DNA of 64,000 nucleotides from Okapia johnstoni. Its lineage: Eukaryota > Chordata > Mammalia > Artiodactyla > Giraffidae. The DNA is taken from positions 2,862,501-2,926,500 of the forward strand of contig CM044306.1 in assembly GCA_024291935.2 (NCBI GenBank), in the 5' to 3' direction. The notes under the pieces are model-generated. The model did not search any database. It was not told where the DNA came from and was given only the letters and a program-made list of their open reading frames with translations. Shown piece by piece: positions 44,245 through 56,356 of the stretch. The translations under genes and the position numbers were made by a program. The first letter of the stretch is position 1. Each line of letters begins with the position of its first letter.

Positions 44245-45599
44245 ATGCTCCACATCATAAAACAAAAAAATCAGTCTCTCTCAGAGTTCCAGACTGGATA
44301 TTGAATTCAGGAAATGGAGACGTGTAAAAATATCCGGAGCGAAAGCAAAGGTCTCCAAGACTGAGGCATGGAGTGCCGGTAGATAGATATGCAGGGGAAC
44401 ATAGGGGAAACCCTTCCACTGGGTTTTCTGTTTTCGATATTAAGGCTGAACGTCACACATGCTTTTTACTAAAGGCACAGGACAGGTACATACCGAGTGT
44501 GAGAGAAAGTCGGAGATCACGTCCTCAAAGCAAAGTGATGGGTCCCATTAAGCATTCAGCCTCCTCTCAGTCCTCAAAATCTAGTTTTCTGCAGGAGTTC
44601 GGCAAATGACCGTCTGAAGGATGGATGGGGCGGAAATTCATCCTCTTCCTATCTCTGTAGTTCTCGGAACAATAGCTCTCTTCAAATATTGACCATCTGT
44701 GTTTTTGAGACTACTGTTTACATGTGATAAACACATTTATTGCGCCCACTTTTTCTGACTCCTGTTGTTTAAACTAGCCTCTCAGTTCATTTTCTCAGCT
44801 GGGTGTCCTTAGCTAGTTCTGTAATAAACTTCCTGACTCACAGTAATAACATGCCTCCTGCCAGAGAGAGTATATTTTATGGATGTGTCGGGAAATTTTA
44901 AAGTTAGAAAAATCAGTGATTGTTGAAATGACATGTTGATAAAAACTAGGGCATGACTCGGGTTTGCTTTTAAAAGCCTCTGAAAAATAACAGGTCACAA
45001 ATTAAAATGTACAAAATATCGATCTGTCTTTTCAAATTAAAAATGAAGGAAGCCTGATGATTTTGAAAATGATTCTGGAAGTGTGTGTACATTTTACAGG
45101 TAAATTTAGACACATTTTATTTCTTAGGGCTAGTCTGAATGTCATCTAATACAGACAAGAAAAATAGACTCCCCCTCAGGCCAGCAAGTAATATAAAATC
45201 TTTAAGAATTCTTTGGAGTTTGAAAGAAGTGGACACAAATGAAATTACCTGGGTAGGACATAGAAATCAAAGGTTGTTTAAAATTTCTTCACATTGTTTT
45301 CCTTTTTCACTTTAGTCGGTTTCTATGTTTTCTGCATCCAGGACAAGGATCCCAGCTCTAAGATTTCAGGGGATGACCGTTTAGCTGAGTGCTTTGCGTC
45401 TTCAGTAAATGAAGGTGACAATGTAAAGTAACATGTACACAAACTTCCACCCTAGATTTCCAGCTCAGAGAGGCTTAGGTGAGCATCTGTTGACCTGCAT
45501 CCCCCCATTTCTCTATAGGCGAGTGAGCAGGGGGAGGGCCCTGCAAATGTCTGAGACAAGGATTTAGAGGATCCGCCTTTCTTTTCCTCTTCCTTAAGG
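44245..45599. other. 1.35 kb without recognisable repeats
   Basis: A 78-codon plus-strand frame at 44373-44609 ends 'SSQSSKSSFLQEFGK' but has no known domain. No gene called. Confidence 0.45.
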
Positions 45600-45801
45600 A
45601 CTCGTGCTCAATCGTGTCCGACTCTTTGAGGCCCCGTGGACTGGAGCCCTCCAGGCTCCTCTGCCCATGAGATTCACCAGGCAAGAATACTGGAGCGGGT
45701 TGCCATGTCCTTCTCTAGGGGGAGCTTCCCAACCCAGGGATCAAACCCACATCTCCTGCATGGGCAGGCAGATTCTTTACCACTGAGCCACCTGGGACGC
45801 T
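45600..45801 (-). mobile_element. Bov-tA SINE, antisense
   Basis: 'actcgtgctcaatcgtgtcc' to 'ctgagccacctgggacgc'; near full length. Confidence 0.92.
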
Positions 45802-46416
45802 CCGATGATTTCTTTCCCTCAAAATTCTATCAACATCTAAAAGGCTCTCATATCCCCTGTGACCTGGTGCCCTGGAATTTCACAGGCCTTTTACCCTTAA
45901 ACATGAATAGAGAATGTCTTTATTTCTTCAAAGAATGGGGAAGAAACTTACAGATGATCTCTGTCGGCATTTTCTCTGCCTTCATTTTCATTTTATTGAA
46001 GTGAGAAAAAAAAAAGGAATCTGTTACTTTGGTGAATAGGAAAAAAAAAGGCCAGAACTTGGTGTGCAAAATCAAGCCTGATCTTTTGAAGGAAACCAGG
46101 TCAGATCTTTGCAATATACACAGACTGTTTCCACAAAGTCAAGCATGGTGTGCACATAATGGAAAGACCAGAATTATAGCATCCCATCAAGGACGTTTTA
46201 AATAAGCTTTTTTTTTTTCCCCAGAGCAGTTTTAGGTTCAGAGCACAATAGGCACATAACTGCTGTCACTGTCAGTGTAGTCCGCCAGGGTGGCGTGTTT
46301 GCTACCACTGAGGAAGCTATACTGACTCTAAGCAAGTAACTAAATGTTTCTACACCCTGATTTTTTCAATTAAAATGTATATCTTGAAGGTGTATGTAGT
46401 CTTGAAAAATAGTCAC
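45802..46416. other. Unassigned DNA, possible old L1 piece
   Basis: A-rich tracts at 46006-46015 and 46040-46050. The segment 46205-46310 ('agagcagttttaggttcaga') vaguely resembles antisense L1M but I would not insist. No gene seen. Confidence 0.4.
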
Positions 46417-46866
46417 AATCTGAAAGTTGAGAGTTATGTTTTATTCGGGGGGAAGTTTTAGGACGTAAGCCCTGGAGGCAGCATCTCAAATGACCCCGAG
46501 AAGACTGCTCTGAGGAGACAAGTTATACCAAAGCTCGGCAACAAAGTCACTGGCTGGCAAAGGATGACTGTAAGTTATCCCAGGTTAAGGAATTCAGTGC
46601 ATTTCTATGTTTGGGAAGGTGCAAGAGTCCAGGCTCACTGAAATCATCCCTTTGATCAATATCTCAGCTCTCTGGGGCCAGTATCCTGTGTTTTCACATC
46701 CTGAGTTTCCTGGGGGCTCACCGTGGGGAGTGGCTACAGTCTGACGGCCGCTGGACGGCGGGTGTTCTCCGCGGTCTGATGGATGGTGGCTGTTCTCTCC
46801 CTCCTGAGCTCCCTCAGGGCTCACGAGCGCACCATCCATGGTGGCTGTAATTGCTGATCACTGTGA
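46417..46866 (-). mobile_element. Ruminant endogenous retrovirus LTR, antisense
   Basis: 'gagagttatgttttattcgg' carries the complement of AATAAA (46440-46445), followed by 'ctggaggcagcatctcaaat', 'gcaagagtccaggctcactg', 'gaaatcatccctttgatcaa' and a CpG-rich imperfectly repeated tract ('ctgacggccgctggacggcg'). I recognise the layout from a recurrent ruminant class II LTR family; exact family and both ends are uncertain. No retroviral genes flank it, so a solo LTR. Confidence 0.6.
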
Positions 46867-46924
46867 CATCCTTTATATACTGATATGGAAGAAACATTCC
46901 ATTTCTCATGGACATGATGCTTTA

Positions 46925-47405
46925 ATTTGCTTAATGAAATGATTACTATGGTCAAGCTAATAATTAGCACACTCTGTATTATTAACCATCGCCAGCACGC
47001 TGTGCTTTAGGTCTCTATACCTCTTCATCCCACATAACTGCTGCTTTGTACTCTTGAACTCACATCCGTCCACCTCTCTGCCCCTCCTGACCACAGTTCA
47101 ACTATCTGCTTCTATGTATTTGACTTGATTTGATTTTACGCATAAGTGAAATTAGGCAATATCTGTCTTTCTGCGTCTGGCTGATCTCACCTGGCATAAT
47201 GTCCTCCAGGATCATCTGTATTGTATGTTGTCTCAGATGGCAAGATGACCTCTTTCTCAAGTCTACATTTTATACATTTATATAAATTTGTATTCTTATG
47301 TTGATGGACACTTGGGTTTTTCCCCATATTTTGGATATTGTCAGTAATGCTGATGAACATAGGCGTGCAGGCAAACCTTCAAGGTACTGATTTCATTTCC
47401 GTTGG
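46925..47405 (-). mobile_element. Old L1 (L1M-type) 3' UTR and ORF2 end, antisense
   Basis: In order: 'ggtcaagctaataattagca', 'ctgtattattaaccatcgcc', 'ctatgtatttgacttgattt', 'gcataatgtcctccaggatc', 'ttgatggacacttgggtttt', 'gctgatgaacataggcgtgc'. Strongly decayed. Confidence 0.75.
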
Positions 47406-47566
47406 TTTATATGCTGGTTTTTCTTTTTGTTTTGTTTAGAAAGCACCGTGTTCTTTTAGAAAAAGTCACTTTTTGCTTGCAAATCCCTGTGTGTGCACAA
47501 AAGAACAGTAAAGCAAAACAATGCATTTGAGACTTTATGGCATGTGTTCTCTTGACAGTCTCTTTT

Positions 47567-47630
47567 TTTAAACTTTTTATTTCATATTGAATACAGCCGA
47601 TTAGCAATGTGATAGTTTCAAGTGGAAGAG
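47567..47630 (-). mobile_element. L1 3' UTR terminus, antisense
   Basis: 'taaactttttatttcatatt' then 'cagccgattagcaatgtgat' and 'agtttcaagtgg'; only about 60 bp. Confidence 0.75.
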
Positions 47631-47651
47631 AGACCCTTTTTATATGTTTGT

Positions 47652-47935
47652 GATTTTTGCTGCGCTGGGTCTTTGCTGTGCTGACTCTCCTGCAGTTGAG
47701 GCGAGTGGGGCTGCTCTCCTGTTCTGGAGTGCAGGCCTCCCGTTCAGCTGGTTTCTCCTGTGGAGCACGGCCCTAGGCACATGGACTCTCGCGCTCTAGA
47801 GTGCAGGCTCCACAGTCAGGGCACAGTGGCCTTAGTTGCTCCAAGGCATGTGGTATCTTCCTGGGCCGGGGATTAAAACTGTGTCTCCTGCACTGGCAGG
47901 TGGATTCTTTACCACTGAGCCACCTGGGAAGCCCA
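47652..47935 (-). mobile_element. CHR-2-like SINE, antisense
   Basis: 'tttttgctgcgctgggtctt', 'gaggcgagtggggctgctct', 'aaggcatgtggtatcttcct', ending 'ctgagccacctgggaagccc'. Confidence 0.9.
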
Positions 47936-49036
47936 AGAGAGGCTCTTAATATGATTACTTAGTCAAGCAAGTTTTCCTTGGCTTAAAAATACATATTCTT
48001 GTGTTTGCCTTTTCCTCTATATTAATGCTCTCTGTACTGACCTTTTCTCTAAAGTGACTCTTTTCCTCTAATAGAAATGCACTTCTTTGTCATATGGTTA
48101 TCCATCACAACTTTGATGTAATGGAATAAGTTTAATGTGTTATTTCAATGTTTTCTAAAATTCATGAAAATAAGCCTCTAACTATTAAATTCGAAGGAGC
48201 ACATCTATGCAACCACCCAAAGTCACCTTGGATGTTGTATTTGTGGAAAGAAGAGGGCAGAAAGGCAGGCCGCTAAATGTGAGGACGTCTCAAGACCACC
48301 GTTCTGGTTTACGTTCTTACCCCATTTCCTCGACTCCAAACACTCTGGCATTTTTATTTATTTGACAACACGTCTTAAAATCATCATTGGAGTTTGTCTT
48401 TCAAAGGGATTGACGAGACAGTTTAACTGGTATGAATAGATGCCTCACTGTTCTCTAACTAGGCAGCTCTTCATTTTTTGTTCTAATAATAAAAGTAGAA
48501 AAAGAAATCCTTAACTCCACATAATATTTATTTTAAAAGGGAGTATGGTTTGGGCAGGGGGATGATGCCTATTTACATCAGACAGAAATCGTATTTGTCC
48601 AGGCACTTTTTTTTTTCCAAACTCAAAATACAAGTCTTATTCAAGGAGCACAAAGGCTTCATCATAAAAGCTTAGTTAGAACCGGAGGATCATACAGTTC
48701 TGCTTTTGTCTGACTCCTTTCTAGTCTGTTGACTTATAGAACTGAATGAGAAACATTGTTTCCTGAGAAGAGAAGGAAGTATGAAAGGCAGGGAGCACAA
48801 TGGAGGACACTGTTACTCACCTGGGCTGGGGAGGCATCTTCCAGGTGCTTCTGCCCCAGGACAATTGTCACAGGTGAACAGTTCAAGGGCAATGTGGTCC
48901 CGATTCCGGAAACCACTGTCCCATGAAGTTCACAGGAGGAAAATACGAAAAGGGAGAGAATAAATGAATCAGTGGGAGGAAAAAATAGACAATAACTAAA
49001 AATTGAAAGAAAAAAATGAATTTTAAAAGTTACGTT
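47936..49036. other. 1.1 kb unassigned DNA
   Basis: A minus-strand frame of 108 codons (49060-48734) has a hydrophobic start but no domain or context. No gene called. Confidence 0.45.
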
Positions 49037-49269
49037 AAAGTATTGTAAAGGGTTAGTCACTCAGTCGTGTCTGACTCTTTGTGATCCCATGGACTGTAGC
49101 CCTCCAGGCTCCTCCGTGCACATAATTCTCCAGGCAAGCATATTGGAGTGGGTAGCCATTCCCTTCTCCAGGGGATCTTCCTGACCTAGGGATCGAAACC
49201 GGGTTTCCCACATTGCAGGAAATTCTTTACCATCGAAGCCACCAGGGAAGCCCCTAGAGTATTGTAAGG
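49037..49269 (-). mobile_element. Bov-tA SINE with 14-bp TSD, antisense
   Basis: Element 49051-49255; TSD 'aaagtattgtaaag' (49037-49050) and 'agagtattgtaagg' (49256-49269). Confidence 0.94.
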
Positions 49270-49354
49270 CACCCCTTAAAATATCCTATTTTCACCCAAG
49301 AAATGGTTTATTTTGGTTAGATCTTTTAAAATGCTCAGGTTGAAAACTCTCTTT

Positions 49355-49465
49355 TTTTTTTTAATTAAAAAAAAAATTTGGCCACACCATGTGGCAAGCA
49401 GGATCTTAGTTCTCAGACTAGGGATTGAACCCTCTTCAGGGTATGCACAGAACCAGGGAAGTCCC
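49355..49465 (-). mobile_element. Short tRNA-derived SINE (CHR-1/ART2A-like), antisense
   Basis: Poly-T/A tail, 'ttggccacaccatgtggcaa', 'cagactagggattgaaccct', ending 'aaccagggaagtcc'. Confidence 0.75.
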
Positions 49466-49544
49466 AGAAAACTCTGGAATGATTCTGAGTAGAGTGACCA
49501 GTTTATATGGCGGTGGCAATAGGGAAGACCAAACCAGTGGTGTC

Positions 49545-49990
49545 AGGCAGAGTTCTGGCAGGAAATAGATAAAACGTTGAATTAATTCAAGGGGTTAACT
49601 GAAGAGAGTTCAAACAGCAAGGATTTTTGCTGATGTCAGGGCAGATTAACAGAATCATAAAGCGATGGCCCAGTGCCCAGAGGCTCATAACAGTAGGAAG
49701 CTCAGCCATAAACCCTCTAAGCCTGGAGAGGGCGGAGGAGAAGGCTCTGATGTAGAACTCAGAGAGATTTGGATGTTGAAGAGGGTCGCCCTGCAAAAGC
49801 CACGGTTGAGTGACGGCCCAGCAATAAAGTGGCAGAAATCTACAGGACCGTCCTTTGGCTGGCAGCTCTGTCAGCAGAGCCTGGAGCCAAAGGGAGAGAC
49901 CCTGGGCTTTGCAGTTCCTATAGTTAAGCTCTGTGGGTAGAAAACAAGGCAGAGAATGAATCTGGAAGAGCAGAGAACGGTGCTGACGGA
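49545..49990. repeat. Probable old interspersed repeat, family not named
   Basis: 'tctggcaggaaatagataaa', 'agggcagattaacagaatca', 'gatggcccagtgcccagagg' and 'taacagtaggaagctcagcc' follow a block order I associate with a common mammalian repeat, but I cannot name it. Open frames of 91 and 142 codons cross it on opposite strands without a recognisable domain. Confidence 0.4.
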
Positions 49991-50417
49991 TAAGCACATC
50001 AGAGTTCCCATTCACTTCTCATAAGCTTCAGTTCTTGCCATATTCTGAAAGCAGGATCGAACACTTGTTATTTGAAGGACCTCTAAAGTGCCTTTGTGGA
50101 TTGGAACTTGGAACGTTGACTTAACTATCTTGTACAACTGATATCAGGCTGCCTGGGGGCTTAACATCTAAGTCCTTAGACTTTGCTTTTGAACAGTAAA
50201 ATGCTCAATTTTCTGTCAAACAGAGCACAACTGATTCAGATACAGTTCCTAACAAGTGGAGTTTCTGTTGTATTAATTATCAAATTTGGAAGTTTATATC
50301 AAAGTTAAAACCAGATGATCTGCAGAAATCCAATTTACTTCTTGGACATGAATCCAATTATCATTGTTTGAATCAAGGTAACTGAAAGAAATCACACTAC
50401 AATCTCAAGAGTGTTGA

Positions 50418-50540
50418 GAATTCCCTGGCAGGCCAGGGGTTAGAATTCCACGCTTTCACTGCTAAGGGCACAGGCTTGATCCCTAATCAGGGAACTAAGA
50501 GTCTGCAAGCCACATGGTCAAAAAAAAGAAAGAAAAAAAA
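50418..50540 (+). mobile_element. Short tRNA-derived SINE (CHR-1/ART2A-like), sense
   Basis: 'gaattccctggcaggccagg', 'ggcttgatccctaatcaggg', 'ctgcaagccacatggtc', then an A-rich tail. Confidence 0.78.
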
Positions 50541-51929
50541 ATTATCACCTTTCAAGTAAAGCTCTCAATTTGGCTTATTCTATTTCAAACTGAGAGTGAC
50601 ATTTCAAAGTAAATTTGAGACTTTTGCTGTTGTGGGATATTTGGGATATTTGCTATTTGTATCATGCTGCTTTTTTTACAAGTATTTTTCATCCGCTTTG
50701 GCTGCATGATCTTTTATGTTGGAGTCTCATGGTAGCATTGATTTTGGGCAAATGCCGAATAATATTTCACTTGTAAAATGGTCTCTCTTTGAGTTATCAT
50801 AAATCATTGCAAACCAACTTTTTTTTTTTTTTTTAAAAGGTAAGGCTAGATTCTTCATGTCACGAACAATTGATTAAGAAGTTTCCAAGGAGCCAGGGGA
50901 CATTTTTCTCCAAAAATTGAACGTGAAATTTCTTTCAATGAGATACCTTGCCTAAATGAGGCAACTGGAAGCAATGCAAGACTTTGCACACAGTGCTTAC
51001 AAAATAACACATCGTCAACTCAATAGACCTTAAGGTAGATACAGAGGGAAAATGAAATTCACTACTATTGATACAAGTAAATATTTGCCACGTATTAGAA
51101 ATAATAGACTTGCAGGAAAAAAAGTAGGACAAAGTATGATTAAACTCATGTGTAAAATATTACAAATAGCAAGGCTAAGGTCAACATCCAAAAATGTGCA
51201 AACATTCTGAGCAAACCACGTTCTATTAAAAAACAAAAAATAAACAGTTCAAAGAGAAGATCAGGAAGCACTTGACATAACGATTGGGCCACAATAAAAT
51301 ATTTATGAGTCTCTCTCATTCATTCAGGAAACGATCTGATGCCATCATGGCGTGAACAAAGTTGGAAGACAGGAAAGATTATTGACGTCAGCATGTATTA
51401 TGTTAGTGAAATAAATATTGAGAGAGGGTTTAGCGAGTCCTGTGACCATGAAACACGTGTATAGTCGCTTCCAACAAACACACCAGGAAAAATTGAGTCT
51501 TATTTGACAATTGATGCATTCTTTTAAAGGTAGTTGACATTAGGAAATCAGAGGAATAGCTTTGTTTTTATTAATTTTGTAAAAATCTATAAATTCCATA
51601 ATCTATAGCCACCCAGGCATGATCCTGCCTCTCCTAAAAACACCCCAAATACTGTGAAAATTTCTCTTTAATTTCTCTATTTGTCATTGGGTGATAGAGG
51701 CCAACACAGTTATAAACATTCTCAGAAAGAACAGTGAAGAGAAACGAGGAGTCAAAGAAAACTTTGTCCTCTCTATTTCTGACCTGGACAAAGGAAAATA
51801 TTAATTAAATTAAAAACTGTAAGAAAGAACAGAAAATGAATTTTGCAGTATGTAACTTTGCGTAGATAACATCAATATCAAGATTATCTCATTTAATTTC
51901 AATCAGTGCACCAATTCTTTTTTTTTTTT
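50541..51929. other. 1.4 kb without recognisable repeats
   Basis: A poly-T run of about 17 bases lies at 50818-50834. Short minus-strand frames near 50935-51236 have no motif. No gene called. Confidence 0.5.
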
Positions 51930-52055
51930 TTTAAATTGTATTTTTTGGCTGTACGGCTTGTGGAACCTTCGTTCCCTGACCAGAGACTGAGCCCAGGCCC
52001 TCTGCAGTTAGATCTCAGAGTCCTCATCATTAGATCTTGAGGGAAATCCAGTTAG
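51930..52055 (-). mobile_element. Short tRNA-derived SINE (CHR-1/ART2A-like), antisense
   Basis: Poly-T start, 'tttttggctgtacggcttgt', 'ttccctgaccagagactgag', 'tgagggaaatccag'. Confidence 0.75.
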
Positions 52056-52692
52056 CACACCAGTTCTTTTCCTTTCTGTGAAATTGCAGTTACCTCTGCA
52101 TCTCACAGTGTTTCTACCATCTAGATTTTTGCTTCTGGGAATAGATGAAAAAGTTAAGTGCTCCAAAGAGCTCAGGATGGCTGGAAACTCATCTTTCTCG
52201 TTGACCTTTTGTATTTAGATGCAGTATGTTCTTTAAGTGATAACATTCTTATTTGAGGGATCAGGATAGATTTCAGGTTCTTTGGAGTCCCCCTAGACTG
52301 CAAGAAAAGAAGAAATATTCTCTAAGACTGAAGGTACAGACAACATCCTATAGGAAGCAGGAAAAATGCTGACTTTGGGGTCTAAAATCCTAACCATTTG
52401 AAATACAATCCTTTTGATTAAGAAGGAAATAGATGGGCTTTTCAGCTTTTCCCCCCAATGAATCTGTCTTTTGGAGAAGTTCCCACAAAAGCAAATAAAT
52501 TTTGATAAAGAGAGTAGAGGAAGACACAACCCAGAAACAGCCAGCCTGCAGGAGGACAGGCATTAAGGGCTTCTGGGCAGCAAAATCAACAGCCTGAGAA
52601 TCCCAGCCATGAGCGGGGAGGATGAAGAGATCTCTAAGTGCAAGATTCAGTGATGAAACTCAAGGCTAGAAGAATTTTAAAAGGGCACACTG
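52056..52692. other. Unassigned DNA
   Basis: No repeat or gene supported; one 78-codon minus-strand frame (52529-52293) without motif. Confidence 0.5.
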
Positions 52693-52862
52693 TGCTCTGC
52701 CTGCAACACAGGAGACCTGGGTTCAATCCCTGGGTTGGGATGATCCCCTGGAGAAGGAAACAGCAACCTGCTCCTATATTCTTGCCTGAAGAATCCCATG
52801 GACAGAGGAGCCTGGTCCACGGGGTTGGCAAAGCGTCATACAGAACTGAGCAACTAACAACA
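52693..52862 (+). mobile_element. Bov-tA SINE, sense, 5' truncated
   Basis: Starts at 'ctctgcctgcaacacaggag', so the first ~30 bases of the tRNA-like head are missing. Tail 'actgagcaactaacaacat'. Confidence 0.9.
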
Positions 52863-53559
52863 TACTGTGCAAATGTAAATTATACTAGCATAGCTTCCAT
52901 CCATTTTTTGGATTAAAAGCAAACAGACAGGGGGTTTCTGGGAAAGATGCTACACCAGTGGTCCAGGTTTGGCATCTCCCATACATTCATTAATGTGTAA
53001 TGAATCTTTATGCATTAAACAGGCAGAGCACCAGGGTAGGAAAACTGAAGAGTTACTGAGAAAATTATGTCTGCATAAAGACATGAAGAAGATAAAAGAG
53101 TGAGTCACCTAAATACCAGAGAGGAGAGCAATCGGAGCAGAGAGAACAGGTCCAGGAGCCTCAGGGCTGGAGGGAGCCTTGTGTGTGTGAAGAAGATGGT
53201 GCGAAAGTGGAGAGGAAGGAGGTGAGCAGGAGAGGCGGGAAGTGAGGTCAGAGCGGGAGCAGGGCGGCCCGCGTGTCCCTGGGCTTTGCCTGCAGCTCGT
53301 GTCAAGTAGGGACCCGTTGGAAGATTGCAAACGCCAGAGTGGTGAACTGCGTTTAACATGCTCCCTCTAAGTGCTATCATAAGATGTATTGATGTGAACT
53401 ACTCCCAAAGAGCTAAGAAAAAGGACGTAGGAAAAGGACAGGATAAAACACCCAACATTATCTCCACTAGGATTTCAGGGCAGGAAAAGGGAAACTGGTG
53501 TGTGTTTTTCCCCTTCTTTCTCCATCTCTGATTTAGACATTACAATGAGAATGCTTTAT
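52863..53559. other. Unassigned, partly purine-rich DNA
   Basis: The segment 53120-53290 is G/A-rich on the plus strand. Frames of 73-91 codons on the minus strand (53105-53380) follow that composition. No gene called. Confidence 0.45.
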
Positions 53560-53880
53560 TTTGTTTTGTGTAACTCTTTTCTAATTTTTTTATTATGTTA
53601 AAAGTCACATAATATAAAACATACAGTTTTGACCATATTTAACTTTACAGCTCAGTGATGCTAAATCCATTCACATTGTTACGAAACTTGCCATCATCCA
53701 CCTCCCTAATTTTTCACCTTCCTAAACTGAAACTCTGTCCCCACTAAACACAGGGTCCCCATTCCCCCTCTCATCCACCTTGCCCAGCCCCTGGTATCTA
53801 CCACCGTTCTTTCCGGCTGTATGAACTTGACTATGCTAGCTTCCTTGTATAAGGGGAATCAAACAGTATTTGTCTATACC
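53560..53880 (-). mobile_element. Old L1 (L1M-type) 3' UTR, antisense
   Basis: 'acagtttgaccatattta'-like start (exactly 'acatacagttttgaccatat'), 'cattcacattgttacgaaac', 'aaactgaaactctgtcccca', 'gcccagcccctggtatctac' and 'aaggggaatcaaacagtatt' in order. Confidence 0.8.
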
Positions 53881-53939
53881 TACTGTATACTGGGATGCAT
53901 TTTTAAGGTTAACTTAATATGTGTCCTACAGATTGTATC

Positions 53940-54065
53940 TTTTTCCCCTTCTGTGCTACACAGTAGGTTCTCGTTAGTAATCTGTTTTGTATATAGTAGT
54001 GGATATATGTCAATCCCCGATCTCGCACTTCATCTCCCTTTTCCCTCCTTGGTGTCCACATATTA
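53940..54065 (-). mobile_element. Ruminant L1 3' UTR fragment, antisense
   Basis: 'ctgtgctacacagtaggttc', 'tcgttagtaatctgttttgt', 'gatatatgtcaatccccgat', 'cttggtgtccacat'. Confidence 0.8.
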
Positions 54066-55007
54066 TTTCTCTTTATTTTTTAAGTAAGTATAATCATATC
54101 TACATTTATGTCTCAACTTCCTGGGTATCAACGCACCTGTGTTGCATAAACCATCTCCAGCCACCCTTATTATAAATCATCTCCAGAATCATTTCTGTGT
54201 CCTTTCCCCCCAAGTCAGTCTTATCTGGGGGCAGACTTTGTTAGGAACAAGTTTTCTTATTCTGATCTAAATTCTCCTTTCCTGTAGCTTCTCTGCAACC
54301 TGTCCTGGTTTGAATTACTAGGAGATGCAGAGAATGGGCTTCACAATTCTTTCACAAGAGTCTCAGCATCTTGCTGTAGAACGGTGCTTGAACTTGGAGA
54401 AGCCTAAAGAGCATTGTATAAATTTCACAATTTAACCAAGGACTGGTCCTGCCTACTGGACAGAAGTAAACAGAGATGTAAGAGGAAGAAATAAGCAATG
54501 AAGGAAGTGTAGCAGGCGCACGTACTGCTCTGGGATATAAAAAGAAACTTCCATTTCATGTTGGGCAATCTTATGAGATTGTAGGTGAGTGACCCAGAAA
54601 AGTTATTGGGAAATGTAAGGTCCTCATCGGCTACTAAAGGCTGTGCCAATGTAGAATAATTGAGAAATTCAGCCTGGAGAGGACTTAACACCCTCTTATT
54701 GGTTTCCAAGTGGACTGCTTCTCCCACCAGAATTTATTTTTAGAAATGTTATCTCATGTTTTCCATGCTTGTATTACTTTTTTCCCTTCTAATTTTACAC
54801 CTGACTGCCCTGAGTGGGTGTGTGTGCATGAGGGGTGGGAGGTTAAAGAAGGAAGTGATAGTTTCAAAACACAGAGGAATACAAATCTCCTAGACTCAAG
54901 TGTAAGAAGCCCACATGAGCTCTCTTCCCACTAAACCATTCTGCTGACTGAGTGGACTTACACAACTGCTTTCACAAATGGAGAGGCACTTAAATCACTG
55001 CCTTCTA
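54066..55007. other. Unassigned DNA
   Basis: Open frames of 100 codons (54727-54425, minus) and 74 codons (54710-54934, plus) overlap at their ends and have no recognisable motif. Confidence 0.45.
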
Positions 55008-55211
55008 TGCTGTGCTTAGTCGCTCAGTCGTGTCCAACTCTTTGCGACCTCCTAGACTGTAGCTCACCAGGCTCCTCCATCCACGGGGAGTCTCTAGGCA
55101 AGAATACTGGAGCGGGTTGCCATTTCCTTCTCCAGGGCCCAACCCAGGGATCGAACCCAGGTCTCCTGCATTGCAGGCGAATTCTTGAGCAGCTGAGTTA
55201 TCAGGGAAGCC
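55008..55211 (-). mobile_element. Bov-tA SINE, antisense
   Basis: 'tgtgcttagtcgctcagtcg' to 'gagttatcagggaagccc'. A ~12-bp deletion removes the usual 'ggatcttcc' part at 55135. Confidence 0.92.
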
Positions 55212-55475
55212 CAATTCATTGCATACTATCAATAAGAGTGTGAGTTCAATGAAAATAAGGGAATAACTTTTATAAAGAAATAAAGGTTGTATTGATTATG
55301 TTTGGTGGGAAGAACTGAGAAGGTTTGAGAGATGGAAAAGAAAACACGAGAGGGCTTTTTTTTTTTTTTAATTTTTCACATAAAGCCTTGTTTCTTGTGT
55401 GAAGCTCTGCCTTTCACTGAACGAGCAGTGTGCTATCAGCCTAGGGAATGCTCTTGATAACAGAGAATTTGATTA

Positions 55476-55789
55476 AGAAAGCATTTGGGGGAGTTCCCAG
55501 GTGGTCCAGTGGTAAAGAATCCGCCTGCCAATGCAGGAGACACAGGTTTGATCCCTGGTCCAGGAAGACTGTTCCTGCCGTGGACCACTACGCCTGTGGG
55601 CCACGACTGCTGAAGTGCTTCTGCCCTAGAGCCCATGCTGGGCGACAAGAGATGCCACCACAGTGGAAGCCCGGGCCCCGCAACCAGAGAGGAGCCCCTA
55701 CTCGCCACAGTGAGAGAAAAGCGCTCACGCATCCACGGAGACCTAGGGTAGCCACAAATAAATAAGTATGGCAAAAAGAGAAAGCATTT
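55476..55789 (+). mobile_element. CHR-2-like SINE with 11-bp TSD, sense
   Basis: Body 55490-55778: 'gagttcccaggtggtccagt', 'ggtttgatccctggtccagg', CpG-containing body, tail 'agccacaaataaataag'. TSD 'agaaagcattt' at 55476-55486 and 55779-55789. Confidence 0.9.
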
Positions 55790-56137
55790 CATGTTTGAGT
55801 TTATGGAAGGGGCAGGACCTAACTGGTAAAGGAGAGAAAACGTTTTTCTGTTCTCCCCAAGTCCCTCGTGGAAAAGCACTTGCAAACACAAAACATGCAT
55901 CACCAAACCTACACGTGCAAACTCACAGGAAAATCACAAACACAGTGCGAGTCAGAGCGATCAGAACCACCAGATCAATGGGGTAGGTAGAGAGAGATCG
56001 TGAAAATTAAAAATGCATTCATTTCCCAAGAATGATGCCTCCTATCCCATAAGTCATTTTTTCCCCAGACATGGCCAAAACCCAGAGGAGACGAAGCAAG
56101 AACCCTAATGTGTTTTCTAAGACAAGTATTATAGTAA
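55790..56137. other. Unassigned DNA
   Basis: No repeat or gene seen. Confidence 0.5.
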
Positions 56138-56356
56138 TAGGACTTCCTGGTGACTCAGTGGTAAAGAGTCCACCTGCAGTGCAAGAGCCACAGAGACCCA
56201 GGTTCGATCCCTAGGTCAGGAAAATCCCCTGGAGGAGGGCATGACAACCCACTCCAGTATTCTTGCCTGGACAATCCCATGGACAGAGGACCCTGGTGGG
56301 CTACAGTCTATGGGGTTGAAGAGAATCAAACACGACTGAAACGACTTAGCAGAGTA
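56138..56356 (+). mobile_element. Bov-tA SINE, sense
   Basis: 'aggacttcctggtgactcag', 'ggttcgatccctaggtcag', 'gggctacagtctatgggg', tail 'cacgactgaaacgacttagc'. Confidence 0.93.
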
